Below, piece by piece: positions 34,914 through 46,268 of a DNA stretch of 64,000 nucleotides. Location of the stretch: assembly GCA_015680685.1 (NCBI GenBank), contig MNCI01029667.1:167083-231082 (forward strand). Reading direction: 5' to 3'. Source of the stretch: Gnetum montanum (Eukaryota > Streptophyta > Gnetopsida > Gnetales > Gnetaceae). Position 1 is the first letter of the stretch. Each line of letters begins with the position of its first letter. Both the position numbers and the translations under genes were made by a program. The notes under the pieces were generated by a model, which saw nothing but the letters and a program-made list of their open reading frames with translations, was not told the DNA's origin and did not search any database.

Positions 34914-37900
34914 TTACGCATCCCCTCTAGCACCACTGTCTCCCGTATCCCTTAACTCTGCTTCCAACCCTAGCAAATCATCTTCATATGGGTCGTCCCT
35001 TTTAAGAAGTATTCCCTCATGAGGAACATCATCTTAACAAGGTTCTTCCACTAAAACTTGCTCCCCACGGTGACAATCTGCGTCATTACGCTCTCCTCCC
35101 TGAATGTACGCCTCATCTTGTTCACCTTCTTCGTTCATTTCTTGTAACTACATACAACAAGTATATCAGCAAAAGCCATGATAGGACAATTCAGAAAATT
35201 CAAATTCAACAACATGAAAACTTACTCGCGATGGCCCTGTATCAGCAGCAAATGAGAGTTGATCTAAGTTGACCCATAGATGTTGCATAATCTCATCCTT
35301 GGTCAACTCAGACCAAACCTCATTCCCCAAATTAGTTCCAGCCTTAACCTTCCCCTTCTCCACACTAGTCCACTAGGGTGGTTCAGGGAAGAAGGTAGGG
35401 ACTGTGGTCTCTCCCCCGTGAAGAGTAATTTCTCTTTCCGGGGATGCGCTCACCATCACCTACTCCTAGAACTTCTCAAAGGCCTTAGACGCACCAATGA
35501 CATCAAGGAACAATCGCAAGGATTGAGCTTCAATGGCAGAATCTCGATAATGCTGACAATAAGCGATACTTTCTCGCTTATACAGATGCTTATGATCTTT
35601 CTGCGTCTGTCCCCACTCTTGGACACTTGCACAAAAGTCCTTCCAGTCTTGATTCTTCTGGGCTAGGAGCTCCATCTGCATCCTTTGCTCGCCTAATTCA
35701 CGACTGGTTTGTATGTTGTTTCTGACTACGGTCCAGTAGAGAGCGTAGTCAATGACAGCTGTCCGTCGGTCCTCTTCACCCGTTCCTCGAGCTTACAGGA
35801 ATTCACATCACTACCTTAAGTCTCCGACCTCTCTAGTCAGAGACATCCTTTCCTTCTTTGATCTTTGTAGCTTCTTCCAGAGGTCTTCATTAGCATTCTG
35901 ACTTTCCCACAGGGAGCAGGTCGAACGTAATGCACATTTACGCATTTCTTCATAAATGTTGCATTGCACGATTGTTGCTTCCGATGAGGGTTCGATGGTG
36001 TCCAGGTCAATGGGCTCTGTAGAGTCCCATTGAAGGCAAGCTCCTAATGACAAATATTAGATCAAACGTAATTAAGCATTGTAACCTTATAACAAATTAA
36101 GTATACGATAGCTGCAACATACCAACCCCGGGATCGATGCATTCTAAGCGCTCGATCATATCATCGACGATGCCTTTCATAAAGGTGAATTTATCGGGGA
36201 ATTTGCCCTACACTCTGCTTACAACGGTGGACAGGGTATAAGTAAGTCAAAAATTTTGGCTAATAATAGAATCTCTTAAAAATTTTAATAGATTGATTAC
36301 CTCTTCCTATCCCAGTGGGAAGTGCGTCAATGTTCTCTGCCTCCACTCTCTCTTCATGCACAAGGATCTGTGCATCACTCACTCTAATAACTAGGACCTC
36401 CTCTTCCAAAACTAGGGCCCCTTCCCCATGCCGTAACACCATAGCCCCTGTCTCAGGCATCGACTGCTCTATAGGTATCCCTGTTCCTGCCATATAACAC
36501 ACTTAAATAATTCAAAACACCTTCAATAAATTGCGTAATACAACAATTACCATAACTTTTACTGTATCCTCTAGCTTACTAGGTGGAAGTTTACTCTGCT
36601 GAAACCTGACTTGTACAGTTCTGCTTGCGCCACCTGCCAACTCCACAGGTGCCTCAGTTAGACAAGGCCTTTTGCATTAAACCTAAGCATCCACTATTTC
36701 TATCACCAGGTGCTTCCCCCGTGACGCATCACCAATGTAAGAGGGAAGCGGCCCACCTACGCTGTCAGAGCCTCACGTTCGAGGTGCCGCCACATTCCTA
36801 GTTGTTATAGAAAATAACTCCCCAATTCCCTCCGAAGAATCCTGTGATCGGGTAGTGCTGAAGAGGTGGGAGATCCATGGTTTGGATAACTGGTCTCGGT
36901 CCTGTTGCACTTAGACCCCATTCCTCTGGATCACCAGAAATTCGGCAAAACACCGAAGGCAAGCTATCAGAAAGGCAAAGTGCACACTGAAACGAGACTC
37001 AAGATTTTGGCGGAGCCTGATCATTTTAGTGTGTAACCCTTCGGCGAAATAGCTCGCCCATTCGAATTGGGTCCCTTCCTCTATCACCTCTCGCATGATA
37101 TGGGCCTATTCTATGATGAATAACTTCCCCTGTGAAATCGTTCTGGGAAAGGCCCGGGCTCGGAAGAGGGGATAAATGGTCTTGGCAACCTCCAACTCGA
37201 TCTTTTCACAAGGAATCCCCTTCGTGTCCTTCTTAGTCCCCAGCCACTCCTCCAGCACTTCTTGACATTTGAGGCTTCTCCTTGACTTTTCTTCTATGGG
37301 AAGACCATCGGAAAGGACACTGAAAAGGTCAGTAAACAGCTGAGCATCAATGTCAAAATGTACACGCATGTTACGCACACGCGTGCAAAAACGTTCAGCC
37401 CCCTCGCTTAAGGAGTTAACCAGGGTTAGCATTTCACTTGCGGGGACATCGGGGGTTACAGCCAAGAACAAATGCATTAGCCTCGCCTCCCGTAGCTTAG
37501 TAACCAACACAGCTGGGGCCATCGCGTGGTCGAGCCAGTGTTGTGCTTCCTTTATGTCACCATAACGGAAGAGGAGGGTGTTCGCCTCGCAGCCAAAAAT
37601 CATGATGGTAACTTCCCGAGATTCCCTAACTGATAACACAAGTCAAGATAGCAAAGACAATGTTATACAACATTTCAAACAATAATATCCTGTAACTAAT
37701 TGTAATGGCAAAACCTTACCAGGTCCGAATGGCAAAGGAAATGGAGGAAGCTTCCTTTGCACGTCTGCGAGGGTGAGGGGTGGGTTCAAAGTCCATTCCT
37801 CATGTAACCATCCTAGGCTCTAACAATTCTTGAAAGAATCAGAGTAACGGGTGGGATACTCAGGAATCTCGAAGGCCATTTGCCCCATGACACTGGCGCG

Positions 37901-38945
37901 TACGTTGCTAGTGGACGTAAACTCATTTATCGTCCTTTCGATCAAGGACAATGTATCATTATTGCCCAATAACCCATTTTCGTTGATAAATAACCTCTAT
38001 CATATAGCACATTACTATCCCACGCTCTACAAGTTCAAATATTAGAAAACATATTAACATCACCGCAAGTAAAATGACTTACCCGCCTGAGTAATACACC
38101 ATGCCCGGTGGATTATGAAAGTAGGTTGAGACATGACGAGCTATGAACAAAGTGTTATAGGTATGATAACAGATAAATCTAGGCATCTCCCAGATCCAAC
38201 TTAAACACCTCAATCCTTTGGTGCTAAGTTCATGGTCGTGAGGTCAACTAGTATCAATAGCTTCGTCTGTCAAGAAAGCCAAAACCCCCTGTGTAGAATC
38301 GACTAACAAATTTTCTAAAATGGTTGCAGCCACATCGCCCGGCAAATGCAACCAAATGATGATGCTGTAGTTATGCAACAAAAACTGCAAGAAATCTTGC
38401 GCACCCTTCCAGAACCATATTGCTTTCCCCTGTAGGTGAGTTTGAGGGGGAGGAACATTGGTTGCGGGAGGGTTTATACAACACAAAACCCTGACTATGT
38501 CTAAAACAATTAGGACAGGTTTCACCATTATGCTATATAGAACATAAACATGTTACCATTAGACAAAAGTCTAAATCTAGATTTCATTAAATGCTTAGGA
38601 AAACTACAAATTACGCTTTAGCCACGCAGCAAAAATCACTTAAACCCTTGCAACAGTGCAAGGTTTGTCTCAGACAATGGTGATAGATGCAATACCATTA
38701 TCTAAACCCTTTTTTTAATACAAGGTCTATATCCCAAAACTCTAGTTTATGTAGATAACTCAAAAGAATAAACGAAAGAAAAAATATATCACCAAAAGCA
38801 ATGCGAATAAGTGAGAGATGGCCTACCGATTCAAGGGAGTAACATCTCGTACTTCGACCAAGGCCTGCGAAGTGCGTTGCAGACTCCCCTGTACTTCATT
38901 GATTTTCGCCAATTTGGCATTCTTTCCTCTCACCTTCGGCGCCAT
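34914..38945 (-). pseudogene. Eight-exon antisense gene carried inside element G
   Basis: Exons: 38945-38827, 38532-38083, 37994-37720, 37629-36580, 36486-36301, 36212-36123, 36043-35226, 35147-34914. All seven introns are GT...AG, 78-294 bp (six of 78-93), and codon phase is kept at every junction. The exons sum to 3222 bases, 1074 codons, from ATG (MAPKVRGKNAKLAKINEVQG) to TAA. About 15 in-frame stops remain, nearly all TAG, TGA or TAA positions reachable from CAG, CGA, CAA or TGG by one transition. Exon 4 (about 350 codons) looks globular; exon 7 is charged and coiled-coil-like (KKLQRSKKERMSLTREVGD); exon 8 is acidic. The exon 4 donor could instead be at 36551, but 36580 keeps phase. Function not recognised; a captured host gene or a Tat-lineage extra ORF are both possible. 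Confidence 0.8.
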
Positions 38946-39066
38946 AGTTATAGTTCTGTAAACCTTCACAAATAACGCACTGCTATCTTTTGTTCTTTCT
39001 CTCTCTCTGCGATAGCTGAATTCAAATTTGCAATAGCCAACAGCCTTTTTTCGATATGAACCGCTT

Positions 39067-39080
39067 ACTTATAATATGCA
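39067..39080 (-). promoter_or_regulatory. Putative promoter of the antisense gene
   Basis: Minus strand TGCATATTATAAGT, about 125 bases upstream of the ATG at 38945, followed by a purine-rich leader (gagagagaaagaac). A usual TATA-to-ATG distance for a plant gene. No experimental support. Confidence 0.4.
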
Positions 39081-39405
39081 AGACTAACCTACTTGATGCT
39101 CGATTAAAGCGGGACTTGCCTAAACACTGGTATCAGCATGAGATGGAACCCGAAGATCAGGGCATTAATGCGGCAGATATCGCATACATTACGGTCCGAA
39201 ACAACCTTAAACTACTACACCTTATCACTTCGTAATTGGGTCACATTAATTACAGGCTATTCACGGTATTCAAAATTCAGTTAGCTCTTCACACTCAGCA
39301 ATGTCATACCATACCTTTTCAAACTACACCAAGTGTCATACGCTAATACTTGTGGCATTTAACTTAGCATTTTCCTAATCACTTTCATATTTGGCAATTT
39401 TACAG
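39081..39405 (+). other. Spacer with a sense splice acceptor before pol
   Basis: No gene. It ends tttggcaattttacag at 39405 after a pyrimidine-rich stretch. From 39406 the pol frame is open with one TAG before the reverse transcriptase core. This fits a 3' splice site joining pol to gag-protease, as described for Ogre elements. A matching donor near 34257-34300 is not clear. Confidence 0.5.
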
Positions 39406-42400
39406 GATAATTGGGAAATGGAAACAACTTTATCTGCACCCCTAGCCTTAACAGGCCCACATGGGAGAATCGTTAGACAATTTGATCTCACACTAGTAGC
39501 AACTAACCTTGCCCTCAATAACACAACCATAGCCACGTCGAAAACGTCTCTAGACTAGCCAGAACAATCGACACGCACACTAGATCTGAAGGCTGGAGAT
39601 ATAACCGAAGACCCCCTCAACGAGGTCCCTGTGGTTACGCATAAAGGTGAGAACAAAACTCTTAAGGTTAGTTCTTTACTGGACCCAAAGGCACATGACA
39701 ATATAAAACAGGTGCTTCAGAATAATGTCACAGTATTCGCATGGTCATATGAAGATATGTCGGGACTAGATCCAAGGCTAATACAACACAACATAATTCT
39801 AGACCCACATATTAAAGCGATTAGACAAAAAGCACAGAAAATTAAGCCAAAAATCACGCTAGCAATACATGATGAGATCACTAAACTATACCAAGCTGGG
39901 TTCATCCGCGCAGTCGATTAGTCAAACTAGGTATCTAACATTGTAGTTGTCCCTAAAAATACCGGAGGGATACGCATCTGCATAGACTTCTGGGATTTGA
40001 ACAAAGCCACAATCAAGGACAACTTCCTGCTACTGAGTATCGACTAACTAGTAGATACAATCGTTGGGCATGCACTTTTATCCTTCATGGATGGTTTTTC
40101 AGGCTATAATCAGATTTTCATCAACCCAGAACACTAGCTGACCACAACATTCATGACACCCTGGGGGACCTTTTGTTACACTATGATGCCTTTTGGTTTA
40201 AAAAATGCCAGAGCTATGTATCAACGAGCTATGACGTACATCTTTAGTGATTATCTCCTAGGAATACTAAATGATTATGCTGACGATATAGCTGTTAAGT
40301 TTGTAAGGTCGAATGATCATTTAGAGGACCTAGAGTTAGTCCTTAAAAGATGCTCTAAATACGACCTCCGGCTCAACCCAAAGAAGTGCGTATTCAGAGT
40401 TAAAGCCAGACGCATGCTAGGGTTTTTGGTGTTGGAAACTAGCATACGAGTAGACCCTGACAAGGTCAAGGCCATCGTCGAGTTGACACCCCCTACAAAT
40501 CTCAAGCAATTACGCAGGTTGCAAGGGTAGTTACAGTTTATCACACGGTTCATCTCGAAGTTAACAGATAAATTACACCCTATGCGGCATCTGATTAGGA
40601 AGGGGGTTAATTTTGAATGGACAGATGATTGTTAGCATGCATTTGGCAGCTTGAAACAAGAACTTCAATGCTTGCCAACAGTATTCCCACCACAATGGGA
40701 TCAGCCGTTCTACATTTACCTCGCAACTTCAGACATATCCCTAGCTGCATTACTCTGTCAAAAGAGAGGTGATGGGTCAGAAGTACCTATCTACTACTTG
40801 AGTCATGCTCTATGTGCATATGAAATGAGGTATAATGAAGTAGAGCGTAATTGTTTAGCGTTAGTGTTTGCGCTCAAAAAGTGCAGACACTATGTCTTCC
40901 GTAGCAAAGTCAATATAATCTGCAAGAATAACATCCTGAGAGCTATTACACACAACCTATATGAAAGTAGTAGGATAGCTCGTTGGAAAGCTATCATGGC
41001 AGAATTCGATCTGCATTACATTGGCAAATCCTCTATGAAAGGCCAAGCGATAGCCGACCAACTAATGACATCACCTATTGACAGTCAGGCAACGATAGAG
41101 CCTGAATTTCCCGACGAACATGTACATAGTCTAAGCCCTGTTCTAATAGGCCTCGAAGCAATGTTACATTTTGATGGAGCTTCAATCACCAGAGGTAGTA
41201 GTGCCGTCATGGTCATTACGCTGTCACCTGAGGATGTACGTCTATATGCCTTCCACTTGACCTTCCCCTGTACGAACAACGTGGCAGAGTACAAGGGGCT
41301 TCTCAAGGGATTATTAACAACCAAAGAGCTTAACGGTCAACACCTGGAGATTAGGGGCGATTCGATGCTCATGATAAATCAAATCACAGGAGTCTACACC
41401 TACAAGGCTATACATTTACAGCCCTATTGCGATATGGCTAAAGATCTTCTGAAGCAGTCCACAGCAACCGATGCCCAACATGTGCCTCGAAATGACAAGA
41501 CGCTAGCCGATGCACTGGCTACACTAGCATTGAATGTGCCGCCACACCTGTTTGACACTTGTCCTATCTTAATGACACAGTGTGCATATCCTGTCATTCA
41601 GACAGCGCAAATATTTTCACTGCTCGCGAATGGAACACTAGAATGATACGATAACATTAAAACTTACCTTCTGCATGGTGAACCACCACATGAGCTAATG
41701 CATGCACAAAAAGATGCAATGCGCAAGCGAGCTAGGCAATATGTCATCATAGGGAACAATACCCTTTGTAGACACTCTTTCGATGGAGTATTGCTTACTT
41801 ACATTAACAAAGACCAAGCACAACGTATAGTCGACGAAGTTCACGAGGGACTATGTGGAGGACACGTAGCCCCATGGGCCATGGCCACTAAAATCTGTCG
41901 CTTAGGGTATTATTGGCCATATATGGAAAAATACTGTCTTACAAAAGTTAAAACGTGCGACACGTGTCAGCGTTACGCAAACCTTATACATGTGTCGCCT
42001 ACAAAACTACACACGACATAGATTACATGGTCCTTCCAACGATGGGGATTAGACATTATAGGGCCTATCACATCAAAATCTTCCGCAGGGCATAGCTTCA
42101 TAATCACTGCTACCGAATATTTCATGAAGTGGGTTGAAGCCATCCCTTTGCGAAAGATCACATCTCAAAAGATCTGCCATTTCATTTTGGACAACATCGT
42201 AACTAGATTTGGCCTCCTGATGACTATCGTGACCAACAATGGGCCACAATTTAGCAGTGTGGAAACCAAATCTTTTTATGATAGCCTTGGTATCAAACAA
42301 TCTTTTTCCTCACCTTATTACCCGTAAGCGAATGGTCAAGCTGAAGCAACGAATAAGGTCATTATCAATTTGCTCAAGAAAATGCTCAGCAGTAACAAAA

Positions 42401-42873
42401 GACGATGGCATGAAAAGATCCTCTATGTGCTATGGGCGTATCATACCACATGTAGAACAACTACAAAAAATACACCCTATAGCCTAGTCTATGGATCTGA
42501 GGCGGTGCTACCCCTCGAATTACAAGTTCCTTCTCTGTTGATGGTCCTCTCCACAATTATAAATGACGCTCAACACACCGAGTCTCGGATCATGGATTTA
42601 GACTCAGTAGAGGAGAAGTGAATATAGATGCTTGATACCATCAAAAAGTATCAAGATAAGCATAGGCAGAAATACCATCATAATCTTCAACAACATCCGA
42701 TCGAGAAAGGAGATTTGGTTCTCAAGGCCATTCGCGAACCAATAGGCAAATTCTCTGCAAACTGGGAGGGCCCTTTCTTAGTAGCCGACGTGTATGGCAA
42801 CGGTGCATTCAAGTTAGCAGACATCAAAGACAACGAGTTATCAAATCCCGTGAACCATATATACCTAAAGTAG
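39406..42873 (+). pseudogene. pol: pol of element G: reverse transcriptase, two RNase H domains, integrase
   Basis: A single frame of 1156 codons with substitution stops only. Reverse transcriptase: MSGLDPRLIQHNI (39755), SFMDGFSGYNQI (40080), MMPFGLKNA (40185), catalytic YADD (about 40276), LRLNPKKC (40370), LLGF-type end. RNase H 1 follows from 40690 (ATSDISLAALL). A second RNase H starts at 41160 (LHFDGAS) and has NNVAEYKGLLKGL (41275), the hallmark of Tat/Ogre. Integrase: HEGLCGGH and CDTC (41840-41970), first Asp in WGLDIIGPI (42050), second Asp changed to Asn in TNNGPQF (42235), Glu in QAEATNK (42340). C-terminal end at 42873. It would copy and insert the element; the missing integrase Asp and the stops disable it. 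Confidence 0.92.
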
Positions 42874-42894
42874 TACTACATCTAGCTGCATATC

Positions 42895-43450
42895 CAGTGT
42901 TAATATCAAGCGCAACAATCATCCGCTACGACGTAAAACTGGCATTTCTCCACACGCATCCGTCACGACGCTAAATTGGCAATGTTCGTCCACTACGACA
43001 TAAAACTGGCACTTTCTACATGTGTCCACCATGACGCTAAACTAGCAACGATCATCCGCCATGACGTAAAACTAGCAAATTGCAATCGTCCTCCATGACG
43101 TGAAACTGGCAGTGTTGTACAAGTCCGCCAAGATATAAAACTGGCATTTCCTGCACGCGTCTGCCATAATGCTAAACTAGCACCGGCTATCCACCATGAC
43201 ATAAAACTGGCAAAGGTAATCATCCATCTGATGAAATGTAAAACCAGCACAAACTTGTCCCTGGGTCACGACATGAAAATAACATCCACAACATGGTCTG
43301 CTGAGACCATAAATCAGCTCTACCATTGTCCGCTACAACGTAAAACTAGCATCTTTTAGTCTACCCAGACTTTAAATCGGGATCATGATCTGTTGGGACT
43401 TAAAACCAGCAACAACAGTCTACCAGGACTTAAAACTAGGACCTACAGAC
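42895..43450 (+). repeat. Minisatellite 2 of element G
   Basis: About nine clear copies (to 43215) of a 31-36 bp unit with core gacgYtaaaactRgca and 'catccgcYacgac' before it, then looser copies to 43450. It lies between integrase and the polypurine tract. Tandem repeats at this place are common in Ogre-type elements. Confidence 0.85.
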
Positions 43451-44608
43451 CGCCAACATATGAATCAAGCGAGTGTAAATGTCTCTGCATAGCTGCAAAA
43501 TGAACGGGGTGGGATGTTGGGACAACCCCAGCATCGCTACCTCACAGGCATTCTGCTGATTCCTCAGATATGCCAAAAGGCATACTACTGATCCCTCGGA
43601 GATACCGTTATTGCGACCATTTCAGTGGTGGTACTTCTGAGAGGTCAGTTTTACCGTCCAAAGTCCCAAGGGAGTTCTCATCAGCCACGACCTTGGGGAT
43701 CTCTGGTCATCATCGCTATCAAATGCCCGCTTCACAGATTCATTTGGCTGGTTCTTTGCATAACCAGTTCAGTGCAATGAGTCTGATGGTTGACGGTGAC
43801 TTGCTAGGCCGAGCATCAACATTGGGACCCTAGCCTCTTGCTACGGTCCCTTACCCATGGCCCACTCACTCCTTCTCACCTTGGATAGTACTTGTTTCAA
43901 CAACTTCTCTGGCGATTCAGCTGAGCAATGATGTCCTCTATTTTCTTCTCTGATTGTAGGTTACTTGCTACGAGGACGTCGTTCAAAAGTACGTTCACCA
44001 GAGCAGTGAAGTACAGACAGCATTTTGAGATGGCCGCTCAGGTTAGCCTGTCTACTTAGGAGTGCAACCCTATCTTCCTCATAATCTGACCTCTTGTTCC
44101 TATTCCCCTCCTTAGCCATTCCATCTGCTTTCCTTGTACAAAATGTGAATACACAACATACGCTTTCCACGTCTGTATTACAATCAAGTCCATGAACTGG
44201 CACAACGCAACTCGCCTAGTGGGCACCACACAAAAAAAAACAAAAGTCAGCAAAATGGATGAAAAAAAACTCATCCAGGCCATGCAGACATAACACAACT
44301 CATCCTTGCAAGCCCCTTTATCTACAATATGACAGTATAACTCCATGCAAATGTAATCGCAAGAGGATGCCTCATGACTTATTCGCGAAAAGCTGTACTC
44401 ACCCACTTGAGTCTTCTCCGAAACTCCCTCCTTCCACTTCTGTACAAATTCCCCCCGTACCATTTTATCTTTAATTTTCCCACTTCTGCACTTCTAGATT
44501 GACAGGACGACACCTGAGTAACCATCGATGGATGTTGTTGGTACTTTTACCTATCCAGTGTTTCATATTCTTTGTTAACGTCTTTCGGGCAAGCCCTCTA
44601 AACGTCAA
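43451..44608 (+). mobile_element. 3' untranslated region of element G
   Basis: About 1.15 kb with no supported gene. A minus-strand frame, 44463-44056, holds a good donor (gtgagt, about 44404) and an acceptor after a T-run (about 44220), but the phases do not join into an open product, so it is not called. Confidence 0.55.
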
Positions 44609-44622
44609 CAAAGAGGGGCCAT
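44609..44622 (+). other. Polypurine tract of element G
   Basis: caaagaggggccat directly before the 3' LTR start TGAAAC. Different from the catgggggta tract of the Athila-like elements. Confidence 0.8.
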
Positions 44623-46263
44623 TGAAACACCGTGGAAATTGCGGATCCACCTAAGGTGAAGATTCACAATTCAGGCAAAAGCTAGCAGCAGAAATCTAGA
44701 AGGCAGAACAATGCAAAAGGGCATGCAACATCAAGTCTCCAAATTTCTTAAAAAAAATTCTAACTTTGTTACTTCTTATGCTACATTACGCAATGTAGCG
44801 TCATGTCGCTCAGCGTAATTCTGCACGATATAATGAAGGTAGCTTACTGTAGCAATGAAGTCAGCAGAAATTTGGAACTTCTACAAATATGACAAGTTTA
44901 AGGTCTAAGCAGCAGTCTACGACTTGTCACATATTCCACCAAGCCTTTTGATTAGGACTGTATTCACGCTCCATTACGCAAAGCAGTGTAATGAGCCTCA
45001 AAGAAATCAAAGTCAACATCAAAATAAGCACGACAAATTGGTCACTTTACGCTTTATTACGCTATGCAACGTAAGTAAGCATAACGTGCTGAAAAGTTGA
45101 CCATTTTATGCTCTATTATGCTTTGCAGTGTAAATAAGCATAAAAACAGCTTGAGTTAACCACTTTTATGCTCTATTATGCTCTGCAGCATAAATAAGTG
45201 TAACACATGTGGAATTCATCACATTACGCTCGTTTATGCTACGTAGCGTAGTAGAGCGTAATGCAATATAAAGTCAGCTAAGGCAGTACTAGACACGCAC
45301 TTGTTATCTATGCGTAGCAATACGCTCATCAGTGTATCGCAGTGTAATCATGAGGCGATTTCAGTAAGAGTGGTTTACAGCACACCTCGCCCCCAAGACG
45401 TAATGTGGCATGACCAACTTTAACATAAAAATTGTCAAGTCAACGGTGTTTTGAAAGTTTGAGACACGTGTCATTAAGACCATGCCTTCCCATATGATGC
45501 TGAACTTATAAATACCCCAGTTGATGAAAAAAAAAGAGAGAAGGGAGGAGAGGGATTTTCTTCTTTTGAAGGACATAAGGCATTGTTTGAGCATTGGCAA
45601 TGGGGGCGATCAGTCTTCTTGGCGAAAACATTATCCTCTTCATTGGCAATCATTAGCAGCTTTAAGCAAAGATTATCAAGGGGCAAAAGGAGCAAATCAG
45701 AGATCGAGAGATCATCTAATACAATTGGCAAGGTTTATTGATCAAAAACAGTTGATCGATAGACATCCAGACTTGACCTTCCTTGCATTCCACTTTTGGC
45801 TTACGAGGTAGATCAAACTTCATTCTATTCTCCCTTTTAAACAGTTTTCTTGTTGTTTTGTGTATGCTTCGCACAAAGATAAGTGAAGTCTGCTGTTGGA
45901 ACATTGTATGCAATATATTCAGCTTTTGAGTCAAATCATAGATCTTGGAATTACGCATCTTTTCTAAATCTGATCTTCCTTGTCGTGTTGACATTATCAT
46001 TATTTCAAGTTCTTTACATTGTTTTCTACTCCTTCTACGATTCACCGAATTAATTCATTTCATGAAATATATGTATATAATATATACTATCATGATATTC
46101 GATAATTTACTGATTAAGTAAGTCCCTGTCTGATCGAACAAGACCGTTTAGGGTACCTCGGATCCGTTTTCTCCAGCACGGTCCTCGCACAGATCTGTGG
46201 TTAAGACTGTGTACACGGATCTTCGCTCGGTATTTCCAGCAACGTATGTTTTCCATCGTTACA
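44623..46263 (+). repeat. 3' LTR of element G (1641 bp)
   Basis: Same length as the 5' copy. At 45222-45263 it has a strong hairpin: cattacgctc pairs with gagcgtaatg around the palindrome gctacgtagc. TATA box at 45507. Followed by the target duplication ctatc. Confidence 0.95.
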
Positions 46264-46268
46264 CTATC

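Larger units (their letters stand above)
28591..46263 (+). mobile_element. Element G: 17.7 kb Tat/Ogre-like LTR retrotransposon
   Basis: Two LTRs of exactly 1641 bp (28591-30231 and 44623-46263), both TGAAAC...TACA, flanked by perfect ctatc (28586-28590 and 46264-46268). Internal order: gag, protease, minisatellite, antisense gene, then reverse transcriptase, RNase H, a second archaeal-type RNase H, integrase, second minisatellite, polypurine tract. The doubled RNase H and great length point to the Tat/Ogre lineage. It is more GC-rich than its surroundings. It inserted into gag of element F. All sense frames have scattered stops, so it is not intact. Confidence 0.93.
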
